Below, in pieces: positions 43,201 through 54,562 of a stretch of DNA of 64,000 nt. Position 1 is the first letter of the stretch, and the number at the start of each line of letters is the position of its first letter. The notes below the pieces were generated by a model that saw only the letters and a list, made by a program, of their open reading frames with translations, did not search any database and was not told the origin of the DNA. Source of the stretch: Tieghemostelium lacteum (lineage: Eukaryota > Evosea > Eumycetozoa > Dictyosteliales > Raperosteliaceae); assembly GCA_001606155.1 (NCBI GenBank), contig LODT01000051.1, positions 682,001 through 746,000 on the forward strand. The letters are read 5' to 3'. The translations under genes and the position numbers were made by a program.

Positions 43201-44233
43201 TGGCATAGATTGAACAACTAGATTGACCAGGGTTAGATCCATTTCCTGGACCAGGTGTTGAAGTTGGAGTTGGAGTAGGGGTTAAAGTTGAAGTTGGAGA
43301 TGGGGTTGGGGTAGTGGTATCATTACACATTGCTGATGGATTCTGACAAAGTGATTGCCAAGTAGCACCAGAAGTTGGTGAAATTGAACAGGTACGAGAA
43401 CATGAAAATCCAGCATTGGTCAATTGAACTGTACTATCCATAGAAATCTTTGATCTATCACAATAGATTTCGTTACGGCTCTTTGAAGAGGCACTGCCAA
43501 TAGTGTTACACAAGAACTTTGATGCACTTGAGAATTTTACAGTATTAGAAAGTAAATGAAGAGCACCACCACTTTTCTGAGCATAGTTATTCTTGAATGT
43601 ACTTCCGATAACAGAAAGTGATTTTTGAGAAGCATAAATAGCACCACCATAGACACCATAATTTGATTCAAAAATTATGTTCTTTACTACAGTATTAGTG
43701 TCCTCAATTCTCATTGCACCACCATACATTCCTCTACAATTTCTAATTGTTAAACCTTCAAAGTTTACCTGTTTAGAATTTGTCAAATAGAATCCAAATG
43801 TAGTGTTTTCGCAATCAATAATGGTAGTAGCTGCAACTCCATCTGTTGATCTAAATGAAAATATAATTAGAATTTATTCATTCTATATGGATTCAATTCT
43901 AATATACATACTTAATTTCTATAGAATCGTCAATATAGATTTCCTTATTTTTAAAACCTTTATATACACCTGGTTTTAATAAAATTACTGGTGTGTTCCA
44001 ATCATTTTTGTTTAGTGCAACTTTTACAGCATCTTTAATAGATGAATATGTAGATCCGCAATTACTAGTACATGTTTGATCAATTGTATATGATACTAAT
44101 ATAATTTATTAGATTTATAAATTCGTTTGTATTTTTTTTTTATTTATTTTTTTTTTATTAACATACCTGATGTTACAATAGTAAAAAATAAATAAAGGTT
44201 AAGAAGTATAAAAAATATATCCTTAATCTTCAT
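40247..44233 (-). CDS. Secreted beta-helix/PA14-like/MACPF protein A
   Basis: Exons: 44233-44167, 44095-43912, 43850-40247 (introns 71 and 61 bp), 1284 residues. A signal peptide (IFFILLNLYLFFTIVTS) is followed by a right-handed parallel beta-helix of about 200 residues with the repeating GGA motif (GMYGGAMRIED, GVYGGAIYASQ, KSGGALHL). A Thr/Pro linker (about 260-290) and a Cys-bounded PA14-like region (about 325-450, SYIKVPHTGYFSVGVYGNNIGIKLTID) come next. A MACPF domain runs from about 480 to 800, with the signature KYGTHFYKRAVLGGKL (near 728). A beta-rich C-terminal region of about 430 residues follows. Known of the family: MACPF proteins form membrane pores in immunity and defence. It shares splice positions and phases with its divergent neighbour, so they are paralogues. 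Confidence 0.85.
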
Positions 44234-44446
44234 TGTTGGAATTCGTATATTTAATGATTTAAAAATTTTTAAAAAAAATCATTTAAACAACAAGCTAAAA
44301 TGAGATATTTACGAGGTGATTATCGTCTAAAAATGAAAAAATGATTAAGTGAAGCTTTTAAGTGGGTTTTTGATTTGTGGATATTTATTTTTCTAAAGTT
44401 AGACGAACAAGTATTTTTTTTTTATTTTCATTTTTAGACTTAAATA
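44234..44446. promoter_or_regulatory. Shared divergent promoter with 15-bp inverted repeat
   Basis: Only 213 bp separate the two MACPF start codons. Within it GTCTAAAAATGAAAA (44325-44339) recurs as its exact reverse complement at 44425-44439. Perfect arms 85 bp apart could bind one factor twice, or be the trace of the inverted duplication that made the pair. Confidence 0.5.
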
Positions 44447-47400
44447 ATGAACGATAAATCAATTTCTCTATTTCTTTTATTGTTATCATTAATTTCTCTA
44501 TCTTATTCCCGTTAGTATTTATAAATTTTACGAATTAACAATAAAATTTTAAATATTAATAAAAATGATTAATTTATAAATAGATGATAATCCTGTAGTG
44601 GTATTTGTAGATGTAGAATCAAAATGTACATCATGTTGTGGATTATATAATAAACCATTTTCAAATATCAAAGATGCAATTGAATTTGTAAATAGAAATG
44701 ATTATGATGGTTGGGATTTATTCGATTACCTACACTATTACAGATACCAATCATTTTCAAATGACATACCTACTATTATTGTTAACCCTGGTGTGTACAC
44801 TGGTGACAAAAACAAAAACCTCTATATTGACTTCCCAGTAAATATTCAGTATGTATATTCAAATTCCTAAAACAAAATAATCAAATAATATTAATATAAA
44901 ATTACAAGATCAATAGGTGGATCTACAAAGACTATTATTGATTGCGAAACATTTGGAAACGGTTTATCAGTTTCAGGATCATCATCATTCTATTTGAATG
45001 GATTTACCATCAAACAATGCCATGCAAATTTTGGTGGTGCTATTAATATTACAAATTCACTTAGTAATTTAGTTGATGTTACATTTAGAGATAACTTTGC
45101 AAGTTTAGGAGGTGCTCTTTCCGTTTCCATGAAATCCACCATTTTATCAAGTTGCAATTTCTATAACAACAAAGCTTTGGAATCAGGTGGTGCCATCTAT
45201 TCTGAAGCTGCAATTATAAAGATTGTAAGCTCAGAGTTCATTTGTAACAGTAATATCTCAAAATATGATATCTTATCATCTCTTTCAAGTTCCATTACCA
45301 TTGATTCCGAATCCAAAGTTGCCAATATTGGTGTCAGCTGTAAAACCAGTGGTCAATTGACTTATAATCTACAAGATAAATGTAATGTACTTGGATCTTG
45401 TCCATCTACTGTTGTGGTTCCAGAGAACCCAGGAACTCAAAATCCAGAGAGTCCAAACCCCGGATCATCTAAAGTCTACACTTGTGTTAAAGATGGTTTT
45501 TGTGATCTTTTGACTGAAAACTGTCTGAGTTGCCCAGAAGACTGTGACCAATGTAAATTTGAAGGTTGGAAATTAGAATCATACGCAGGATTAATTTCAC
45601 TAGATGGCAATCAAACACTCCCATCTATTGTTCAACAAGTACAAGAACCTTCAGTTGTTAACTTTATGCCAAATAGTGATTGTCCAGTTAGTGGTATTCT
45701 ATCAAGTTACGTCAAAGTGCCAACTAGTAACATTTATCAAGTCCGTGTTCGTGCCTTTAATGTCGGTGTAAGATTATTGTTGAATAGATTAGTTGTAATT
45801 GACCAATTCTTCCAACAAGATTATATTAGATCCGAAAGATCAGTTCGTATAAGTGGTGATCATGCTAATAAGATGGAGTTATTATTCTTCTCCATTGCAT
45901 CAAATGAAAGAAATGTAACTTTAGAATGGAAGCTCAATCCCTCTGATGAATGGACTCCAATTGCTGGTTTCTACTCAATGAATGTCTGTAATGATGGTAT
46001 CTATGATCTTTCAGAATCCAATAAAACTTCACCATACTACTGTCCAATTGACTCTAAAACACTCAATTCCAATGCAATTGATGTGTGTGGTGATGGTGTA
46101 TGCACAGAAACTCCAGAGGAATGTATTATGGATTGCTACGATTTGATTTCGCCAAAATGTAATGGTCAAGCTCCACCATCACCATTACATTTCCCAGCTA
46201 CTGATACCATTGGTCGTCTCCTAGATAACCAATATCTCTTCACTCTTCCAGGTCTCCATTCACTCCGTCATGGTGTTGATTTGAAAACTGGTGAACCTAG
46301 ACCATCATCAGTCTTTGCAATGGACTATTGTGACAACTCTTCATTCTCCATCGTACAAGATTTCTATAGAGGTTTGGTATACACTGTTCCACCTGAACTC
46401 TTTGCAACTATCTCCCCACAATGTAACTTTGAGGCCCAATCTACCATGTCATCTACCAGTTCAGGTTTCTCTGAAGAATTCTCTCAAAAGACTGGTCTTT
46501 CCACCGAAGCATCTGCAGGAGGTGGTGTATCATTCATCAGCGCTGCTGTAAGTGTTGCCTTCTCCAAAGAAGAATCAGTCAAGAGAGCAAAGGAATTCGA
46601 GACTGCTTCAAGTGGTACTCTTATCAGAACTGAAATTCAATGTACTGCCAGTAAAGTTCACTTCAGTTCCTATAAATTCTCTCAATCATTCTTAAAAGAT
46701 ATCTCAAGAGCCATAACTGTTGACCACTTTAGAAACCTTATTAAAAAGTATGGATCTCTATATTACAAGAGTGCAACTCTCGGTGGATCTTTAGTACAAG
46801 TAACCTACACCAACAATACCTCCGGTTCTGAATCTGGCTCCAACAGTGTTGAAAAGAAAGCAGAGATGTCAATGAGTCTTTCAGTAAGCTCACCTGTATT
46901 TAACGTTGGAGGTGGTGCATCTCAGAGTACCGACAGTAAAATCTCAGAGGAAGAACAACAAGCCTACGAAAAATCCAGTAAGAGAACTAATATCTTAGTC
47001 AAAGGTGGTAACCCAGGTGTTTTCTCCCCAGGTGAAGATTCTGGCGATTTCCAAGACTATGCTGAAGGTATTGATCTATTACCAGTTCCAGTTGATTATA
47101 AATTAGGTTTCATCTCTGATATCATTCCACGTACTTGGAAAATCCAAAATCAACCTTTACTTTCAGTTAGAGACATGTGGATTCAAGCTGAAGACAGTTT
47201 GATTAACGAAGATATTCAAAACAATCCTGATATTACTGAGAAGTTTAATATTTCCAGAGGTAGAACTATCCTAAAGGTTGAATTCAGACCACAAACATCA
47301 CAAAAGACTCCAATAACTTTGAAATACACTAAAGTTGTTGATGGTCAAGTTGTACCTGCTACTAGTGTTCTTAATCTCTCCAGTGATCTAACCTATGATT

Positions 47401-47945
47401 TTGAACCCGTAAATGAAATTGAAGGTGTTGTTATCGCAGGTTCCAACGACCAACTCACAATGTCCATTAGAGATGTATCAGTCCAGAGAATCTACAATTT
47501 CCAAAGACAGGGAGCTAACATGATTAATAGATTCAGTTCTTTTGATTATTTAATCTATTTTGACATCTCATCAAATCAACAAATGGATTATACTCATTAC
47601 CTAGAATTGTCATTTGAAGGTGAATCAGGTGATTTCAGATACGTTGCCAGATCAACTGAAGTTACCAACTACTATGGATTCCAAATACCATCAACAGTTT
47701 ACATTGGTAATCTATTGAACCTAAAACTTGTCTATTGGGGAACTGGTTCAAATAATTTCCAAATCAATGCAGTTCGTATCACACAATCATGTGGTGCACC
47801 AGTTAATGGTGTTGATACATCCGGTTGTACTCCAGATACAGTTCAAGATTATCAAAATATTGGATTCAACCATTACTATGAAAATCTAACACCTCGTACT
47901 ATGCAACCTTATATTCCAATTTACATTAAACTACAAAAAAGATAA
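44447..47945 (+). CDS. Secreted beta-helix/PA14-like/MACPF protein B
   Basis: Exons: 44447-44510, 44584-44848, 44909-47945 (introns 73 and 60 bp), 1121 residues. Same layout as protein A: signal peptide (SISLFLLLLSLISLSYS), beta-helix with GGA turns (ANFGGAINITN, ASLGGALSVS, ESGGAIYSE), Cys-rich joins, PA14-like segment (SYVKVPTSNIYQVRVRAFNVGVRLLLNRL), and MACPF (about 480-800, signature KYGSLYYKSATLGGSL near 723). The signature has SLY where protein A has THF. The C-terminal region is about 130 residues shorter than in A. Introns fall in the same places and phases (1 and 2) as in A, showing common descent through inverted duplication. No transmembrane or GPI signal, so it should be released or packed in vesicles. 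Its target is unknown. Confidence 0.85.
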
Positions 47946-48640
47946 TCATAATAAAATTGAAAAAATAAATGTAAACATTTTTATATCTTAGAATCTATAA
48001 ATTATGTCTATTTTTATTAAGTTGGACTCTTTGGTGCTATCAAAAATAAATTCATTATTAAATACTTTTTTGCTTTGGTGGGCATCATTTGATGTTTCTG
48101 GAGTGTTAGAGGAGCTCAGTCAAGAAAATTAATTTAGAGTCTTTAATTTTATCATGCAATGACAATCCCATCCATCTTTGGTTTGCATTTTGTTTTTGAT
48201 AAATCAGGTGGAAGATAAACAATTGGAATTGATCCCCAATGAAACCATTTTATGTTATTATCCCTTTGTTTCTTGCTCTATTTAAATTAAATGAATAAAT
48301 TAGATTAAATGTCAATTGAAAGCAGGATTTAATTCAACTTGTACTCCAGGATTAAATATTGCTAAAAGTAAGTTTTCTCCATCTTTACATGTACCATCTT
48401 CATATCCAACCATAATGTTCCAACCAATATTATACCATTTGCAGTAGTTTTACTACAATGAAATTATCTGTAATAAAACCTCCATTGTAATCATACCCCA
48501 TTGAAAATACATATTCTTGAACATTGGTATTTCATAAACATCTTCATAAGTTTCCAAACAAAAATGTTTTGTGTTTGCTTACAACTTAGGTCATTGAAAC
48601 TACTTGATATACAAAGTATAAAAATAAGTTCAAATATTAC
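47946..48640 (-). pseudogene. Decayed copy of the secreted deaminase-like family (fossil 1)
   Basis: Pieces recognisably related to both exons of the adjacent intact genes lie at about 48120-48250 (exon 2-like) and 48310-48610 (5' exon 1-like), in the same order and strand as an intact gene. The copy is broken in several places and much shorter than the intact genes. It is older than the split between the three intact copies, judging by its greater divergence. Confidence 0.65.
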
Positions 48641-48658
48641 AACCATTTATTTTCTTTC

Positions 48659-50314
48659 CTATTTAAATACTGCTTTGTTTAGTTTTGCATAATAACCTTG
48701 TTGAACTCCAAATTTATCTGTTTCTGCATATTTAGTGATCCCACATATTTTAGATGAGTAGTCAGGTTCCTCAATCTTATTATGTAATACATTAATGTTG
48801 GTATTTGGAAGATTAGTTTGACAAAACCATCCATCATAGCCAGATTTACATTTTGGTTTTGGTAAATCAGGTTTAATATAAACAATTGGAGTTGATCTCT
48901 TATGAATCCATTTATTATCTGAATATTTTGTTGTTCTTTGATACTCAGATCTAGCACTTTTAATATTTAAAATTAAATTTATATTAGATTAAATTTCTAT
49001 TTAGATCAAAAAAATATAGAGAATACACTACCAATTCATACGGTTTACATATGCCAATGCATTCAGGACTATTCGTGTGGTGTTAGAATCTAATTTATTA
49101 GTAGTGAGAAAATCACTCCAATCTTGATATTTTACAAGTTCTTGATATTGATCGTGCTTAGCAGTACTATATATTTTTATAGCACTTAAAAATACTTTGG
49201 ATAGAAAATAATCAATGTGTTCATTAAAGTTTGCTTCATTTTCAAACCCAATAGTATTTAATTGGCCTTTGTTCCATAAGAAATCTTTGATGTTTTGGTT
49301 AAATGTTATATTAAAGTAACCAAATGTAGTTTCTTTTCCTAAAGGATCAGTGTAATCTGTATTCGCTAAACTAGAGTCAATGGTAGTTGGTACTAGAGTC
49401 CAACCTCTGTAAAGTAATCTATCTTGAGTTTGCCAATGTTGGTAATCTCTATTCCATTGATAGGTATAATAGATTATTTTGTTTGTTGTTCTCTTTAAAT
49501 TCAAAAGAGTTAGAGTACAATACCAACATGGGAAATGATAGGTATACAAGAAAAGTGGATTACTTGTATTTTGTATTTTTTTTACTCCCTCATGTGAAAC
49601 TATTAAAGCATTTAGTAGTTGAATTTCAGTGTGTTTATGTAGTTCTACTTCACTATCTTCTTGATCCCCTTCTTTGGCACCTGTCTGTGATTGCACTGCA
49701 AATTTAAGTTTTTCACCAGTGATAACGTCTGGATATTTAGGCCTCTTTTCTGACTCTAATATAGGTCTCCTATTATTTGCAGTGTGATCTCTAACGTGTT
49801 CTTGTACATCAGATTCTTTCATGTCTGTATGCCCTCTTTTTTTTGAAACTACTTGGCTATCTTTAACTACAACTCCCTCTTTAGTGGTAACACCCATTCT
49901 TGTGGGTTGTGTATTGTGGGCTACTGTAGATGATGGTAGAGGGGTAGTTCCTGGTGCAGCTGAAGATGTAGCTGTATTAGAATTTCCAGGTGTTGATATT
50001 TGTTCAATTGTAATCGTTGGATCAAATATTGCTGAAAATAAATGAGGACCTTCTTTACATGTACCACCTTCATATCCAACCATATGTTTCCATCCAAAAA
50101 TAGGTAGTGTTGCATCAAGGATTTTAATGCTTGTAGTTTTGCTACAACTTTGGTGATTGAAAATATCTTTAGATAAAAACTCCATAGTAATCATACCCCA
50201 TTGAAAGTTCATATTCTTGAACATTGGTAAATCTAAACAAAATATATCATCCCAAACATCTGTTGATCCTGTAAATGTGAGAAATAAAAGTAATACAATC
50301 AGAATCACTTTCAT
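48659..50314 (-). CDS. Secreted deaminase-fold protein, copy 1
   Basis: Exons: 50314-49032 and 48956-48659 (75-bp intron, donor GTAGTG, acceptor TTAAAAG), 526 residues. The exon 1 frame alone stops just past the donor, so the last exon is easily missed; splicing gives MNCARS in all three copies. A signal peptide (MKVILIVLLLFLTFTGS) precedes a conserved Cys-containing module (FQWGMITME, IFGWKHMVGYEGGTC), a variable Ser/Thr/charged linker, and a zinc-deaminase-like core: His228-Thr-Glu230 and Pro-Cys263-Trp-Tyr-Cys266. This is the HxE ... PCxxC pattern of cytidine-deaminase-like enzymes, with Glu as proton shuttle. The exon 2 tail (about 98 residues) has an EGF-like turn CKSGYDGWFC and a later CGITK. 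Substrate unknown; nucleic acid, nucleoside or protein are all possible. Confidence 0.75.
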
Positions 50315-50830
50315 TTCTATATTTTAAATAAAAAAAAAAAAAATCTAAATATTAACACAATAAGACCACATTTATGAATACACTTTCATAAATCTAGATT
50401 CTTTTTATAGTATTTTTATATATATATACTAAAAAAATATTTATTTATTTTCAGTTCTTAGTTAAATATTTGTTTATATAGTTCTTTTTTTTGGATTTCT
50501 TTTCTCTACCCCTCCTTGTCTCTATATTTTGCCGGTTTGTTTAAAATCCATTTTTGTGGTAGGTTGTGTACAATCTACAATTGATGTTTTTGGTGGTTGA
50601 TTTCCTGGTGCAGATGAGGAATCTGGTCAATATTCTCAGGTGATAATCTTTTAAGTTGGTTAAACCCCAACACCAGGGTTATTGAGTGTTAAAAATTAAG
50701 GTAGTGCCAACTTTACATGTACGATCTCCAACCATATGTTTCCATCCAAAAATGTTTTGTGTTTACAACTTAGGTCATTGAAACTTCTTGAAATAAAAAG
50801 TATAAAAATAAGTTCAAATATTACCACTTT
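50315..50830 (-). pseudogene. Decayed exon 1 fragment of the deaminase-like family (fossil 2)
   Basis: Between about 50530 and 50790 lies a shortened, broken relative of the 5' half of exon 1, directly behind the last exon of copy 2. The rest of this interval (50315-50520) is the AT-rich upstream flank of copy 1. The final roughly 90 bp next to copy 2 are closely similar to the matching stretch behind copy 1 and copy 3, so the relic was already part of the unit that was duplicated. Confidence 0.65.
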
Positions 50831-52449
50831 TTATTTTCTTTGCTCATTAAATACATTTTTGTTTAGTTTGCTATAATAAGTTAGGTGATCTGCCATTTGA
50901 TTTGTTTCTGCAAATTTAGTGATCCCACATCGTTGTAATGTGTATTTAGGTTCCTCAATCTTATTATGTATTACATTTATGTCGGTATTTGGAAAATTAT
51001 TTTGACAAAACCATCCATCATAGCCAGATTTACAATTTGGTTTTGGTAAATCAGTTGGAAGATAAACAATTGGAGTTGATCTCTTATGAATCCATCTATA
51101 ACCTGAACCCGATTCCCTTTGAGTCGCTGATCTAGCACTATTTACAATTAAATTTATATTAGATTAAATTTCTATTTAGATCAAAAAAAAATATAGAGAA
51201 TACACTACCAATTCATATTGTTTACATATGCCAATGCATTTAGGACTATTAGTTTGGTGTTATCACCTATGTTTTTAGAAGTGAGAAATTCACTCCAATC
51301 TTGATAATTTACAAGTTGTTGAAATTGCTCTATACCAGCATATTTAGTTAGAGCACTAACAAATACATTGGATAGAAAATAATCAATGTGTTCATTAAAG
51401 TTAGCTTCATTTTCAAACCCAATAGTATTTAATTGGCCTCTATTCCATAAGAAATCTTTGATGTTTTCGTTAAATGTTATTTTAAAGGCTCCAAATGTAG
51501 TAACTTTTCCTAGTGGATCAGTGTAAGCTGTATTCGCTAAACGAGAGTCAATGGTAGTTGGTACTAGAGTCCAACCTTTGGCAATTAATCTGTCTTGAGC
51601 TTTCCAATGTTGGTAATCTCTATTCCACTGATAAGTATAATAGATTATTTTGTTTGTTGTTCTCTTTAAATTACTAAGAGTTGTAGTACAATACCAACAT
51701 GGGAAATGATAGGTATACAAGAAAAGTGGGTAATTTGTATCTTGTAGTTTTTGTACTCCATCCTCTGAAGCTATTAAAGCATTTAATAGTTGAATTTCAG
51801 TGTGTTTAAATAGCTCTCGACCACCTTCTTGGGCAGCTGTCTGTGATTGCACTGCAAATTTAAGTTTTTCACCAGTGATATAGTCTGCATATTTAGGTTT
51901 CTTTCCTGACGCTTCTTTCTCGAAATCTTTGATATCAGAATCAAATTGATTGGATTCTGTACGCACTCTTTTTTTTAGGTTTTTTTTCTCAATTTCCTCT
52001 TCAGGAGGTTTGGTAACATCCATTTTTGTTGTGGGTTGTGTATTAAGGGCTACTGTATTTGGTGCTAGAGGTGTAGTTCCTGGTGCAGATGAAGATGTAG
52101 CTGTATTAGAATTTCCAGGTGCTGGTCTTTGTACAGTTGTACTCGCTGCAAAAGTAGGTCTTTGTGCACCTCCAGTTGGATTAAATATTGCTAAAAATAG
52201 AGCATCACCTTCTTTACATGTACCATCTTCATATCCAACCATATGTTTCCATCCAAAAATATTTTGTGTTGTTTTACTACAACTTTGGTGATTGAAACTA
52301 TCTTTAGTTAAAACCTCCATTGTAATCATACCCCATTGAAAATTCATATTTTTGAACATTGGTAAATCTAAACCAAATATTTCATCCCAAACATCTGTTG
52401 ATTCTGTAAATGTGAGAAATAAAAGTAATACAATCAGAATCACTTTCAT
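50831..52449 (-). CDS. Secreted deaminase-fold protein, copy 2
   Basis: Exons: 52449-51209 and 51137-50831 (71-bp intron, donor GTAGTG, acceptor AAATAG), 515 residues. Signal peptide MKVILIVLLLFLTFTES is nearly identical to copy 1. Active-site motif: His216-Thr-Glu218 and Cys251/Cys254 in FPCWYC. The linker between the N-terminal module and the core is the most variable part and here carries a basic patch (KKNLKKRVR). The tail encoded by exon 2 keeps CKSGYDGWFC and RCGITK. Strongest conservation is around the zinc motif and the following YYTYQWNRDYQHW ... GWTLVPTTIDS, as expected if the core is under selection. Confidence 0.75.
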
Positions 52450-52762
52450 TTCTATAGTTTTTCAAATAATAAAAAAAAAATCTAAAAACATCTGTTGATT
52501 CTCTAAAAATAAAGTATTTTTTAAAAATTGGGCAATGATAGGAAACTGTAGTATATTAACTTGTAGAACAATAAAAACACATATAGATGGCCAAAACTCA
52601 AAAGAATAAAGCCACACCATTTCATTTAGGGGTTTTAAAAGTAAAACAACCATAAGTTTCCATCCAAAAATGTTTGTGATTGTTTACAACTTAGGTAATT
52701 GAAACTACTTGAAATACAAAAATAAAAAGAAGTTTAAATAATACCACTTTTTATTTTCTTTC
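52450..52762 (-). pseudogene. Small decayed fragment of the deaminase-like family (fossil 3)
   Basis: About 52650-52740 contains a short broken stretch related to the exon 1 segment that codes for the FGWK/NHQSCS region, again directly behind the last exon of an intact copy (copy 3). The remaining bases are AT-rich upstream flank of copy 2. Confidence 0.5.
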
Positions 52763-54422
52763 CTATTTAAATACTTCTTTGCTTAGTTGTTTAAAATAAT
52801 TTTGTTGAGCTCCATATTCACCTATTTCTGCAAATTGAGTGAACCCACATCGTTGAAATGTGTATGAAGGTTCCTTAATCATATTATGTAATACATTTAT
52901 GGTATATATAATATTATCTTGTAGATAAGCTTGACAGAACAATCCAAAATAGCCAGATTTACATATTGGTTTTGGTAAATCAGGTCGAATATAAACAATT
53001 GGAGTTGATCTCCTATGAATCCATCTATAACCTGATTCTGATGGTCTTTGAGTCGCTGATCTAGCACTATTAATATTTAAAATTAAATTTATATTAGATT
53101 AAATTTCCATTAGATTAAAAAATATAGAGAATACACTACCAATTCATACGGTTTACATATGCCAATGCATTCAGGACTATTCGTGTGGTGTTAGAATCTA
53201 CATTATTAGTAGTGAGAAAATTACTCCAATCTTGATATTTTACAAGTTGTTGTAATGTATAATCTGGTTTCGCACTATAATAGTTAGTTATAGCAAGATA
53301 AAATACTTTGGATAGAAAATAATCAATGTGTTCATTAAAGTTAGCTTCATTTTCAAACCCAAAAGTATTTAATTGGCCTCTATTCCATAAGAAATCTTTG
53401 ATGTTTTGGTTAAATGTTATATTAAAGTAACCAAATGTAGTTTCTTTACCTAAAGGATCAGTGTAAGCTGTATTCGCTAAAAGAGAGTCAATGGTAGTTG
53501 GTACTAGAGTCCAACCTTTGGTAAGTAATCTGTCTTGAGCTTTCCAATGTTGGTAATCTCTATTCCATTGATAGGTATAGTAGATTTTTTTGTTTTCTGT
53601 TCTCTTTATCTCCATAAGAGTTGCAGTACAATACCAACATGGGAAATGATAGGTATACAAGAAAAGTGGGTAACTTTTATCTTTTAGTTTTTGTATTCCA
53701 TACTCTGAAGCTATTAAAGCATTTAATAGTTGAATTTCAGTGTGTTCATATAGTTTTCGAAAACCATCAACTTCTTGAACCTTTGTCTGAGATTGCACTG
53801 CAAATTTAAGATTTTCACCAGTGATATGGTCTGCATATTTAGGTTTCTTTTCTGACTCTTCTCTATTGGAATCTTTGGTATCAGAATCAGATTGATTAGA
53901 TTCTGTACGACCTCTTTTTTTTGTGTTACTTTTCTTATCTTCAACTACCTCTTCTTCCTCTTCAGGAGGTTTGGTAACATCCATTCTATTTGTGGGTGTA
54001 TTATGGGCTACTGTATTTGATACTGGTGTAGTTCCTGGTGCAGATGAAGATGTAGCTGCATTAGAATTTCCAGGTGTTGATCTTTGTACAGTCGTACTCG
54101 CTGCAAAAGTAGGTAATGCAACTTGTGCCTTAGGATTAAATAATGTTGAAAATAAATTTTCGTCAGCTTTACATTTACCACCTTCATATCCAACCATATG
54201 TTTCCATCCAAAAATTTCTTTTCCAACTCGAGTATTTGTTTCTGTTTGACTACAACTCTGGTGATTGAAACTCTCTTTATTTAAATACTCCATTGTAATC
54301 ATACCCCATTGAAAATCCATATCCTTGAACATTGGTAAATCCAAACCAAATATTTCATCCCAATCATCTGTTGATTCTGTAAGTGCGAGAAATAACAGTA
54401 ATAAAATCAGAATCACTTTCAT
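52763..54422 (-). CDS. Secreted deaminase-fold protein, copy 3
   Basis: Exons: 54422-53140 and 53066-52763 (73-bp intron, donor GTAGTG, acceptor TTAATAG), 528 residues. The start is the ATG at 54420-54422 (MKVILILLLLFLALTES); an upstream in-frame Met at 54461 would spoil the signal peptide and has no match in the other copies. Active-site motif: His227-Thr-Glu229 and Cys262/Cys265 in FPCWYC. The linker has an acidic run (PPEEEEEVVED) and a basic patch (KKRGRTES). The tail has CKSGYFGLFC and RCGFTQ. The three copies form a head-to-tail array with the same two-exon build and intron phase 2. Confidence 0.75.
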
Positions 54423-54562
54423 TTTTAATGTTTTAAAAAAAAAAAATCTCCAATAGTGCAAGTAAAATTAAAAAATGTGGAAGATCAGATTGAATTAGAT
54501 TCTTTTTGGCGTTTTAGTTTTAAAATAAAATAAATTTATTTGAAAATAATAGTATTTAAATT

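Noticed and set aside
54423-54461. Upstream Met of deaminase-like copy 3
   Set aside because: It would bury the signal peptide and is absent in copies 1 and 2.
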